Part shown: in pieces, positions 23,630 to 29,349 of the stretch | Layout of the letters: each line of letters opens with the position of its first letter | Numbering within the stretch: the first letter of the stretch is position 1 | Virus record (IMG/VR): IMGVR_UViG_3300017748_000072 | Location: 1 to 29,758 of that record | Origin: a virus | DNA: 29,758 nt | Direction: 5' to 3' (one strand) | The notes under the pieces: generated by a model | The model's database searches: none | What the model was told of the DNA's origin: nothing | The model's input: only the letters and a program-made list of their open reading frames with translations | Program-made: the position numbers and the translations under genes

Positions 23630-25178
23630 GTCGTTCCCTCATAATCAATCTCTTAGCCGTTAACACATAACCCGCTACTGACACGGCACTTCGTAGCGAT
23701 GAACACACAACCCCAGCGGGGTCAATTACCCTGTATTCGGGGGCATGTAAATACCATTCGTCTTTGATTCCATCGTAGGCATATTCTTGAGAAAGGTTGT
23801 GCATTACATTCTCAAGGGTGGTGTCTTCGCCCACACAATTCTTATACAGGGTATTAAAAACTGCAAATAAAGCATTTCTAAACCCGATACGAATATCTAA
23901 TTTAATATCGGGGTTATTGTCAATATTATAGTATTTTAACAAAGACAAACCCGAACCCCATGTGTAGCCTGTTTGAATGGCCGAGCGAACAGCATTCAGC
24001 GAATCGTCTAGTCTATCCTTTTTGTTGTGGATTTCCTGTTCCGACTCCCCGTGGATTTTAATAATACCAGCCATTCCATTCAACTTACCCATTCTAGCCA
24101 AGTTCTTTTTCTTGTGGAATTCTGTTTCAGCCATAGCCGCATCCTCAACAATTTGTTCACATCTCTTAGCGACTCTTTCGGGATTACTGGGCTGACCAAT
24201 AAATAGTGTGCTTGAGGCGTTGATAACTAACGACTCACATTCACCTAAATGTTCAAGTCGGGCGTGGCGAATATCCTCATCTAATGCATTAATGAAATAA
24301 TGACAATTAAGGAATGTAGCCAAGTCTCCCAATTTAAGTCCCGTCCAAACAGAAATGTCCTCGGCCTTAGCAATAGAAGCATCAATAGAACCATTCATAC
24401 TATTCACCACGAATTGATTCAAAGCAATAGGACTAATGGACTTAAGCACCATTAGTAGTGGGCGTTTGTTCTCCTTTGCTAATTCCAAGGCGGGTAGGAT
24501 TTCTTCAAAGTCTTTCACCTCTTGGTCGCTAACCAACACAAGAGGGTTTTCCATTCGCCTCTCCTTTCCATTGACCCGTTCCAAAACATTGTGAATATAC
24601 CCAGCCGATGATTCAAAACCCTTTACAATTTCTATTTCGTCCTTTCCCGAGTGAGAAGGTTCAACAGTAATAACTCCTTCCATTCCAATAGAACGAATAA
24701 TTTTGCTAATGCGTAGGGCCATCTCTTCGTCGTTGTTTGCACTAATCAAGGCGATAGCATAAATGTTATCAAGTGTAATTTCCGACGCGTTAAACGAAAT
24801 CTCGGATTCTAGAGTCTGCATTAACTTGGTGAACTCGCTTCTAATTAGCGTTGGGTTATATCCCTGTTCAATTAGTTTCATTCCCTGCTTAATCAACGCA
24901 TTAGCCAACACCGACGCAGAAGTAGTTCCATCACCGGACTTTTCCTGCGCTCTTTTGCAGACCTCAATTAGTAGTTTTGCACCAACCATTTCTTCCTTTG
25001 TAAGGGAAATGTTCCGAGCAATTGTAACGCCATCGTTGATAATCAACGGGGGTAAATCATCGGGTCTGTCAATAATAACAGAATTTCTTGCTGGTCCCAA
25101 TGTTACACCGACTACATCGGCTACTGCTTCAATTCCCTTCACTAGTGTTTTATTTGTTTTTTCTTCGTTGTAAATCAT
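23607..25178 (-). CDS. groL: GroEL-type group I chaperonin (523 aa)
   Basis: Alignment by eye with E. coli GroEL is clear along the whole chain. VVGVTLGPARNSVIID matches VKVTLGPKGRNVVLD, INDGVTIARNI matches TKDGVSVAREI, and GDGTTSASVLA (82-92) is the nucleotide-binding loop. ISANNDEEM and GMEGVITVE follow, then the apical LVLVSDQEV and LPALELAKENKRPLLMV. The second equatorial half has RMGKLNGMAGIIKI, KKDRLDDSL and RVIDPAGVVCSSLRSAVSVAG. These are group I features; archaeal thermosomes (group II) have a built-in lid and different sequences. The Gly-Gly-Met tail of GroEL is absent. A GroES-like gene lies two genes upstream. It would make a folding cage, probably for viral capsid or replication proteins. 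The ATG has GGGGG seven bases before it and overlaps the preceding stop as ATGA. Confidence 0.92.
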   Translation of the reverse strand: MIYNEEKTNKTLVKGIEAVADVVGVTLGPARNSVIIDRPDDLPPLIINDGVTIARNISLTKEEMVGAKLLIEVCKRAQEKSGDGTTSASVLANALIKQGMKLIEQGYNPTLIRSEFTKLMQTLESEISFNASEITLDNIYAIALISANNDEEMALRISKIIRSIGMEGVITVEPSHSGKDEIEIVKGFESSAGYIHNVLERVNGKERRMENPLVLVSDQEVKDFEEILPALELAKENKRPLLMVLKSISPIALNQFVVNSMNGSIDASIAKAEDISVWTGLKLGDLATFLNCHYFINALDEDIRHARLEHLGECESLVINASSTLFIGQPSNPERVAKRCEQIVEDAAMAETEFHKKKNLARMGKLNGMAGIIKIHGESEQEIHNKKDRLDDSLNAVRSAIQTGYTWGSGLSLLKYYNIDNNPDIKLDIRIGFRNALFAVFNTLYKNCVGEDTTLENVMHNLSQEYAYDGIKDEWYLHAPEYRVIDPAGVVCSSLRSAVSVAGYVLTAKRLIMRERHELDRRI

Positions 25179-25357
25179 TCTTCTTCCCCCTTTAGATAAA
25201 AGTGTCCGCTTCCTGCATGTGCAATCCTACCAATGTAGGTTTTAAACTTATTTTCTACCTCGTCGTCTGTTGTTACATTCCAAACCCATTTTGATAGGTT
25301 AGATTCAAGCCAAGAGATATATTCTAAAACCATTGGTGTAGGTATTTGGTTGGTCAT
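25175..25357 (-). CDS. Hypothetical small protein between the zinc-ribbon microprotein and groL (60 aa)
   Basis: No family is recognised. The chain is mixed and polar (PMVLEYISWLESNLSKWVW, then VENKFKTYIGRIAHAGSGHF) and ends KGEEE. The frame reaches 25372, but GGGAGG at seven bases favours ATG 25357, which overlaps the stop of the microprotein before it. The Glu codons at its end hold the SD site of the chaperonin, so it may tune GroEL output. It lies between groS-like and groL genes and could be a chaperonin accessory, on place alone. Confidence 0.6.
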   Translation of the reverse strand: MTNQIPTPMVLEYISWLESNLSKWVWNVTTDDEVENKFKTYIGRIAHAGSGHFYLKGEEE

Positions 25358-25470
25358 TGTTGTGCCTCCCATTTCATTGTTAGGTCACAACAAGTCATAA
25401 TATTTATGATAGGTTGTATATTGCGTGGATATTGATTACCACACTTCTTGCATACTGCAAGCCATTTCAT
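25354..25470 (-). CDS. Zinc-ribbon-like microprotein (38 aa)
   Basis: Read from ATG 25470, which overlaps the GroES-like stop as ATGA. The product begins MKWLAVCKKCGNQYP and later has IMTCCDLTMKW. CKKCG plus CC gives four cysteines, enough for one zinc site. GGTGAGG, encoded by the GroES-like tail, precedes the start; the stop overlaps the next ATG as ATGA. A basic four-Cys knuckle of this size could bind nucleic acid or protein. Coupling on both sides makes a real gene likely. No function is known. Confidence 0.6.
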   Translation of the reverse strand: MKWLAVCKKCGNQYPRNIQPIINIMTCCDLTMKWEAQQ

Positions 25471-25697
25471 TCTTCCTCACCTACCACGGCCACAATATCG
25501 TGTGGAGATACCGCTTCAAATTCTTCGCCATTAAAAGTGAATATGAAACTTGACTTATAAACTATCAAGTCTCCGACTTCCGTTTGACTGTTCTTTTCAA
25601 TCACAACGCCAATATTCTTAGGTTGTCCCCTAACGATACCGCTTTCCGATTGTAGTTTTTTCTTCTGTATTATAATATAATCATTCTTTGTTTTCAT
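25467..25697 (-). CDS. groS: GroES-like co-chaperonin (76 aa)
   Basis: The plan matches GroES. YIIIQKKKLQSESGIV corresponds to the first strand and the start of the mobile loop. NIGVVIEKN corresponds to the GEVLAVGNG strand, EVGDLIVYKSS to KVGDIVIFNDG, GEEFEAVSPHDIVAVV to NEEVLIMSESDILAIV. It is shorter than bacterial GroES (about 97 residues), mainly because the mobile loop and roof region are reduced, as in phage co-chaperonins such as T4 gp31 where sequence is also divergent. It would cap the GroEL-type chaperonin encoded 300 bases downstream. GGAGG is seven bases before its ATG. The fold is well supported by the pattern; pairing with the viral GroEL is inferred. Confidence 0.75.
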   Translation of the reverse strand: MKTKNDYIIIQKKKLQSESGIVRGQPKNIGVVIEKNSQTEVGDLIVYKSSFIFTFNGEEFEAVSPHDIVAVVGEEE

Positions 25698-25804
25698 TCT
25701 TCTTCCTCCTGTTTTTTAATACATTTTTTACAATAGCCCCATCGGGACAATGTTTCTGCTGGTCCATGATAACATTCACCACAATAGGGCGCATATTTTC
25801 TCAA
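25694..25804 (-). CDS. Zinc-ribbon microprotein upstream of groS, TTG start (36 aa)
   Basis: Two CxxC pairs are seen: YAPYCGECYHGPA and WGYCKKCIKK. The spacing of about 15 residues between the pairs is typical of a small zinc ribbon. The tail is QEEEE, whose codons carry the SD site for groS. The start is TTG 25804, which overlaps the stop of the membrane miniprotein upstream as TTGA, with GGTGA four to five bases before it. The stop overlaps the groS ATG. Function is unknown; a nucleic-acid- or protein-binding regulator is possible. The cysteine pattern makes this frame more credible than the two others. Confidence 0.65.
   Translation of the reverse strand: MRKYAPYCGECYHGPAETLSRWGYCKKCIKKQEEEE
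25705..25709 (-). promoter_or_regulatory. Embedded ribosome binding site of groS within the zinc-ribbon gene
   Basis: GGAGG lies seven bases before the groS ATG (25697) and inside the codons of the Gln-Glu run that ends the upstream microprotein. It is the clearest case of an SD site that doubles as the C-terminal coding sequence. Confidence 0.7.
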
Positions 25805-25959
25805 AGCATCACCGCCGCAAATAATCCTAGAGTAATGATATTTACTACCATCACTCCGATTGCTATTTTGTTCATGCTATGAATGTCGTCCTTTACTTGG
25901 ACTAACTCGTGAAAAACCATGTTCCCAATCTCAATCAATGTTTCCATGTCTTTCTTCAT
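25801..25959 (-). CDS. Small protein with C-terminal membrane helix (52 aa)
   Basis: Read from ATG 25959 (a second ATG at 25947 is possible). The first 32 residues are polar and helical (ETLIEIGNMVFHELVQVKDD), and residues about 34-52 (IAIGVMVVNIITLGLFAAVM) form one membrane helix that ends at the stop. The plan repeats that of the 71-residue protein on the plus strand. It overlaps the gene before it by 29 bases and the zinc-ribbon gene after it by TTGA. Function is unknown. Confidence 0.55.
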   Translation of the reverse strand: MKKDMETLIEIGNMVFHELVQVKDDIHSMNKIAIGVMVVNIITLGLFAAVML

Positions 25960-26107
25960 TGTATCTACTCTCCGTTTCTTTCATTGTTAGATTATCTATG
26001 TAGCCCTGCGCCCAAACAGACAAAGGGATGTATTTAATCAAGCCTTTCATATCCATTTTGGGGTCTACTAACCAAGCCGTGAACGCAACCCCCCTTGACT
26101 TCCTCAT
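25931..26107 (-). CDS. Hypothetical small protein after the P-loop ATPase (58 aa)
   Basis: Read from ATG 26107, which overlaps the stop of the ATPase gene as ATGA. The product begins RKSRGVAFTAWLVDPKMDM and goes on with LIKYIPLSVWAQGYIDNL and a charged end. No motif is recognised. GATTACAC precedes the start, with no strong SD, so translation probably depends on coupling to the gene before. Length, overlap and absence of any other frame in this strip support a gene. Confidence 0.5.
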   Translation of the reverse strand: MRKSRGVAFTAWLVDPKMDMKGLIKYIPLSVWAQGYIDNLTMKETESRYNEERHGNID

Positions 26108-26934
26108 GTGTAATCCTCCAATTTAGCCTTTCTTTTTACTCTAGCAACCTTTCTCTTTGGCTTTTTAATACCCAGCAACTTGCAATCAGCCTCACTTAAC
26201 CTTCTTGCTAGCGAGTTAGCGTATGCCTCGTTGCTTATTAGTCTTTTCAAAATATATGTCTCATCCGGTTTTAACCCAGCCTTGACACATATAGCATTGT
26301 AGGGGTTGTCGCCTTTTCTTTGTGGGGGGACAATTTTTCTATATCCCCCATCCCAAGAGTAGGCAAACAGCGCATAGAAATACTTCTTATTCACCCGGTT
26401 CATGTAGGACGAAACCACCACCAGTCGTTCATTTTCGGGGAAGGTTGCTATTGCCCACGAAATTAATTGCATTGGTGGGGGTGATAGGTTAACCAAGTCT
26501 CGGTAAAACCTAGCCCTGTCTTTAGTCTTAATGTAGACCCCCGTTATCTCCCAAATATTGGCTTCAAGAGTTTTATATTCCTTGTTATTTTTACAATACA
26601 AAAGTAGTTTCTGTTGGTAGTAGTTTTTTCTACCAGCCATTTTTACATCACAGCAATTCATAATCGTCTTAGGAACATCCTTTTTATTATGTGAGGTAAA
26701 TATTAAATCCACCCCAGCATGAATAAGTTCCAATATTTTGTCCTTATCGGGTTTGTAATTTACTTCTTCAATCACAACCACGGTGTCTTTAGGAACCGAA
26801 TATGGGTCTACTATTTGTATATCATTTGCGTAGAAATAAACCGAATCTCGGTTTCCTACCTCAATTTTAGCCTTAGAGGTCTTTCCTGTCCCCCACTTCC
26901 CTATGTAAATCTTTGGTCTTTTCTTCATCCTCAT
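26104..26934 (-). CDS. P-loop ATPase, possibly a clamp-loader-like partner (276 aa)
   Basis: Walker A is GKWGTGKT (12-19) and the Walker B-like strand is TVVVIEEVNY (51-60), with Glu in place of the Asp. A sensor-1-like strand LIFTSHNKKD (77-86) ends in a polar residue, as in AAA+ proteins. The core is compact. The C-terminal half is helical (LISWAIATFPENERLVV and SSYMNRVNKKYFYALFAYSW), followed by a very basic tail (KKPKRKVARVKRKAKLEDYT) that could bind DNA. Order of strands and collar-like helices recall RFC or delta-type clamp-loader subunits, which often have weak ATPase motifs. A DNA-translocating or packaging-related ATPase is another choice. The ATG at 26934 overlaps the preceding gene by 62 bases. 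Nucleotide binding is well supported; role is inferred. Confidence 0.55.
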   Translation of the reverse strand: MRMKKRPKIYIGKWGTGKTSKAKIEVGNRDSVYFYANDIQIVDPYSVPKDTVVVIEEVNYKPDKDKILELIHAGVDLIFTSHNKKDVPKTIMNCCDVKMAGRKNYYQQKLLLYCKNNKEYKTLEANIWEITGVYIKTKDRARFYRDLVNLSPPPMQLISWAIATFPENERLVVVSSYMNRVNKKYFYALFAYSWDGGYRKIVPPQRKGDNPYNAICVKAGLKPDETYILKRLISNEAYANSLARRLSEADCKLLGIKKPKRKVARVKRKAKLEDYT

Positions 26935-27313
26935 TCATTATCGCCTCAAAGTTATATTTACTGTCGTCTTCTAAATGTTTATTTTCTTTTATCATTCCCA
27001 TTAATATTTTAAATGTCTCCCACCCAGAATTCTTGGATGGAACAAATGATGGAAATATTTCGCATACTCTAAATATGCTATGTCTTCTTCTAATTAGTAT
27101 TGAATCTACTCTTCTACCCCTTTCCCTAATTAATGAAAAGGATATGTCTTCTGCCTCTAGTGTCTCGCACAGGGCTTGAATCATTTTTTCCGGTGGGCGG
27201 ATATAAATTAGAAACCTTGGTTCCCACCCACGATTACTTCTAACCCTTACGATGTTAAACTTACATGAAGCGGTTAGTAGTAATATACCGCTAAGTTGTT
27301 CTGTTGAATACAT
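26873..27313 (-). CDS. LAGLIDADG-like protein lacking catalytic acids (146 aa)
   Basis: Start ATG 27313 is chosen because it overlaps the stop before it (TAATG) and has GGTGG upstream; the frame itself reaches 27349. STEQLSGILLLTASCKFNIV resembles the first LAGLIDADG helix and strand, but the acidic residue at the end of the helix is replaced by Thr/Ala. WEPRFLIYI, a helix (IQALCETLEAEDISFSLI), RRVDSILIRR and the end W-x-x-F-x-x-x-x-x-x-I-x-E-x-K-H-L (WETFKILMGMIKENKHL) follow the family order. Loss of the metal-binding acid suggests it no longer cuts DNA and works as a DNA-binding factor. The resemblance is by eye and modest. Confidence 0.4.
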   Translation of the reverse strand: MYSTEQLSGILLLTASCKFNIVRVRSNRGWEPRFLIYIRPPEKMIQALCETLEAEDISFSLIRERGRRVDSILIRRRHSIFRVCEIFPSFVPSKNSGWETFKILMGMIKENKHLEDDSKYNFEAIMNEDEEKTKDLHREVGDRKDL

Positions 27314-27531
27314 TATGGTCCACCCATATCCATTAGGTCTACTTCCCACAGGTGAAAGTGTTTATGACCCAAAATAAATAGGCCAGCCTTATCCTTCGGT
27401 CCAATAAATGTCTCGCCACACACAAAACAATGCACCTTTACAATCTCGTTATACAACCTTACACTAGATTCATCGGCAATATCTACAATATTTCCTTCTT
27501 GAACTGGTGATTCATCCCCTGTTTCCCACAT
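27313..27531 (-). CDS. Small protein with one zinc-finger-like motif (72 aa)
   Basis: Residues 1-33 are acidic (SPVQEGNIVDIADESSV). Then VHCFVCGETFIGPKDKAGLF and LGHKHFHLWEVD form a C-x2-C-x16-17-H-x-H-x-H arrangement, which can hold one zinc ion in a C2H2-like finger. Such single fingers are common in archaeal viruses and may bind DNA or protein. No strong SD precedes ATG 27531; it overlaps the gene before by 20 bases. Its stop overlaps the start of the LAGLIDADG-like gene. Confidence 0.6.
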   Translation of the reverse strand: MWETGDESPVQEGNIVDIADESSVRLYNEIVKVHCFVCGETFIGPKDKAGLFILGHKHFHLWEVDLMDMGGP

Positions 27532-27835
27532 AGGCTCTCATGTAATCCCTTAGTGTTAGATTCCTAAAAAGGTTTTGGGTGTCTTTTACTTTAGTTTCCG
27601 GTTTTACTAACGCTTTTACTGGTTTTTTACCTGTTTCTAATTCTTTCTTGAGTTTTTTAGCCGCTTTTTGATAGCGTTTTTGGGCTGGTTCTTTCCATTC
27701 ATTAAATGTAGAAAAAGGACTATCCATAAATAGTCCGTGGTCCTCATCTAAAAACTCCCAAATAATTGCTTCAATTAATCGTGTGCGACACCCCTCCGCC
27801 GTTTTAGGTTCTTCGTCGCTATCGTAAGTGGTCAT
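27512..27835 (-). CDS. Hypothetical charged protein (107 aa)
   Basis: No family is recognised. The N-terminus is acidic (YDSDEEPKTAEGCRTRLIEA), the middle is aromatic (IIWEFLDEDHGLF), and the C-terminal half is Lys-rich and helical (QKRYQKAAKKLKKELETGKK). GGAG nine bases before ATG 27835 lies in the last codons of the gene before. The basic half might bind nucleic acid. Confidence 0.55.
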   Translation of the reverse strand: MTTYDSDEEPKTAEGCRTRLIEAIIWEFLDEDHGLFMDSPFSTFNEWKEPAQKRYQKAAKKLKKELETGKKPVKALVKPETKVKDTQNLFRNLTLRDYMRAYVGNRG

Positions 27836-27837
27836 TC

Positions 27838-28077
27838 TTATTTCTCCTTATACCTTGGGTGATTTTTAGGCAAACGGTGTAGGCGGCGTTCACTCATATT
27901 TTGCATATACTGAGCAACACTAGCAACACTACTAGCCCAACGCTTTTCTGCTACTTCATCGTTTTCGGGAACCATTTGATACTTCAAGGCTTTCAATGAA
28001 TCGGCAATCAATTCCGAATCTAATAACGCTTGAAGGATTTCATACTCGCCGTGAGGAACAGTTCTAATCCTCGTCAT
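27838..28077 (-). CDS. Hypothetical helical protein (79 aa)
   Basis: No family is recognised. The product is helical and polar (GEYEILQALLDSELIADSLK, then RWASSVASVAQYMQNMSERR), with a basic C-terminus (LHRLPKNHPRYKEK). The frame opens at GTG 28092, but ATG 28077 has a GGTGTGAT-like SD and is chosen. It overlaps the small gene before it by 14 bases. GGAG in its last codons serves the next gene. Confidence 0.5.
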   Translation of the reverse strand: MTRIRTVPHGEYEILQALLDSELIADSLKALKYQMVPENDEVAEKRWASSVASVAQYMQNMSERRLHRLPKNHPRYKEK

Positions 28078-28231
28078 GGCAATCACACCCACCGTTCAAG
28101 TCATTCATAGCCATGACATACCCTGCAAGGGTAAATGTCGCAAGTTTAAGTTCTGCACTAAACGCCTTGTTAAACTTTTCTGCTTGTTCTGTCAAAAGCA
28201 AAAGTTTGTCGTAGATTTTATCTAATCCCAT
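28064..28231 (-). CDS. Small protein with cysteine/histidine C-terminus (55 aa)
   Basis: Read from ATG 28231, directly after the histone stop (28232), with GAGGTGG encoded by the histone's end about five bases before. A helical first half (GLDKIYDKLLLLTEQAEKFN) and a hydrophobic stretch (LATFTLAGYVMAM) are followed by LNGGCDCHDED. The CxCH end could bind a metal in a dimer. Function is unknown. Good SD and exact fit between two genes support it. Confidence 0.6.
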   Translation of the reverse strand: MGLDKIYDKLLLLTEQAEKFNKAFSAELKLATFTLAGYVMAMNDLNGGCDCHDED

Positions 28232-28453
28232 TCATTCCACCTCATCCATAATTCTAGTCCATGCAAGCATGATGTCTTCTCGTGAAATTCTAGTAGACTG
28301 ATTACCCCTTCGGGTTGCCTCTTCACTTGAAAGTTTAACCAAGTAGGCAACAAGTCGCTGGCTTCTAGATTGAAGTTCTGCTACTGCATCTTCCTTGATT
28401 CCTCGTGATGTGTTTATTCCAATAATTCTTCTAATTTCTCTTACGCTAACCAT
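28232..28453 (-). CDS. Archaeal-type histone-fold protein (73 aa)
   Basis: Length and pattern match archaeal histones such as HMfB (69 residues). The first helix VSVREIRRIIG parallels LPIAPIGRIIK. The long central helix VAELQSRSQRLVAYLVKLSSEE parallels RITLAKILEEMGRDIASEA. The loop R-x-G-x-x-T (RRGNQSTRIS) parallels RHAGRKTIK, and REDIMLAWTRIM parallels AEDIELAVRRF. It would dimerise and wrap DNA, either compacting viral DNA or competing with host chromatin. Compared with HMfB it has fewer lysines and an acidic end (MDEVE). GGAG precedes the ATG by about ten bases, and the start overlaps the zinc-ribbon gene before it. Fold confidence is high. Confidence 0.8.
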   Translation of the reverse strand: MVSVREIRRIIGINTSRGIKEDAVAELQSRSQRLVAYLVKLSSEEATRRGNQSTRISREDIMLAWTRIMDEVE

Positions 28454-28863
28454 TTGTTATACTCTCCTTTGTTGTAAAAAATCTTAGGAGGAATGCCCCC
28501 TAAGTTATATGTTATCCAAAATTGACCTTGGCCGACTGATATTTCTAGTCCGGCCCAGCCTTGCTTTACAGTTCCTAAACGCTTTACATTAATCATATTT
28601 CCATACATGTGATTATACAACATACTCACATGATTTAAATTGTCGTGCAGATATTGAACCACTAATGGTTCCTGCACATCTACCCATTCCTCTTCCGAGA
28701 AGTATTCTCCTGTCCAATCGCAAACTCTACATTTGTTTCCTTCACAAATAGGGCAAAGATACCTTCTGTCATAAACAGGAAACCTAACTGTGCTTAGTCT
28801 AGGGGAAACCTGTCCGTCTGCACGATTTTGGTCATTATTTCTTTGTCGTATTTCTTCTCCCAT
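28441..28863 (-). CDS. Zinc-ribbon protein with C-terminal beta-rich domain (140 aa)
   Basis: YLCPICEGNKCRVCDWTG (35-52) has four cysteines in C-x2-C-x4-C-x2-C form, a compact zinc site. The C-terminal domain (about 90-140: VKRLGTVKQGWAGLEISVGQ, then FWITYNLGGIPPKIFY) is beta-rich and not recognised. ATG 28863 has GGAG eight bases before it but lies 70 bases inside the end of the JAMM protease gene, an unusually long overlap that suggests the two are made together. It might feed a substrate to, or be a target of, the protease; that is speculation from position. Confidence 0.6.
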   Translation of the reverse strand: MGEEIRQRNNDQNRADGQVSPRLSTVRFPVYDRRYLCPICEGNKCRVCDWTGEYFSEEEWVDVQEPLVVQYLHDNLNHVSMLYNHMYGNMINVKRLGTVKQGWAGLEISVGQGQFWITYNLGGIPPKIFYNKGEYNKWLA

Positions 28864-29336
28864 ATTAATCTCTCCTCACCACCTAGAACGATTGCTTGTT
28901 GTAGGATGGGTCGCCATGTTCTTAAAGTTCTGCGGTCAGTTCCCGACCAAAAGGCGACCCCGAAGGGATGGGTATGAATCCAACACTTCAAGGGAAGTTT
29001 CATTCCCGAAACCATAACTCCTCCGTAGTCCACCAATCCCGGTGAGCCGGAATTCATAAACAACTTATCGTTAGCATCAACAATAACGCTAACTTCTAGT
29101 CCTCCTAAAGTTTCAACAGATGCCTTCCAAATCTCATCCAAAAACATGGGACTACTGGTATCAGCGATTCCGCTAAAAATCATATGTCTCCATGTTTGGT
29201 TAATAGGTTCCTGCCAAACTTCGGCAGGAACATTAGTCCATCGTTCATTCAAATTACCTACGGGTTCCTTGATATTATCTCCGAGGAAAAACCCGTGGTA
29301 GTCGTTCTCAATTTTTTCTTCCATTTCTTCTTTCAT
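28794..29336 (-). CDS. JAMM/MPN+ metalloprotease, deubiquitinase-like (180 aa)
   Basis: The zinc motif is exact: H-x-H-P-x6-S-x2-D in WIHTHPFGVAFWSGTD (H121, H123, S131, D134 from ATG 29336). The upstream Glu is probably E75 in SVETLGGLEV, 46 residues before the first His, as in archaeal JAMM proteins. These enzymes cut isopeptide bonds and remove ubiquitin-like proteins such as archaeal SAMPs; some phage tail and antiphage proteins also use this fold. The gene is in the replication unit, not among tail genes, so action on a host ubiquitin-like modifier is an appealing idea but unproved. The frame opens at TTG 29366; ATG 29336 after AAGGAG is preferred. Confidence 0.8.
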   Translation of the reverse strand: MKEEMEEKIENDYHGFFLGDNIKEPVGNLNERWTNVPAEVWQEPINQTWRHMIFSGIADTSSPMFLDEIWKASVETLGGLEVSVIVDANDKLFMNSGSPGLVDYGGVMVSGMKLPLKCWIHTHPFGVAFWSGTDRRTLRTWRPILQQAIVLGGEERLIWEKKYDKEIMTKIVQTDRFPLD

Positions 29337-29349
29337 ATTTTTTTTCTCC

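Noticed and set aside
24763-25173. Plus-strand open frame of 136 codons opposite the chaperonin
   Set aside because: The minus-strand frame is a clear GroEL; the antisense product is Ser-rich with no motif.
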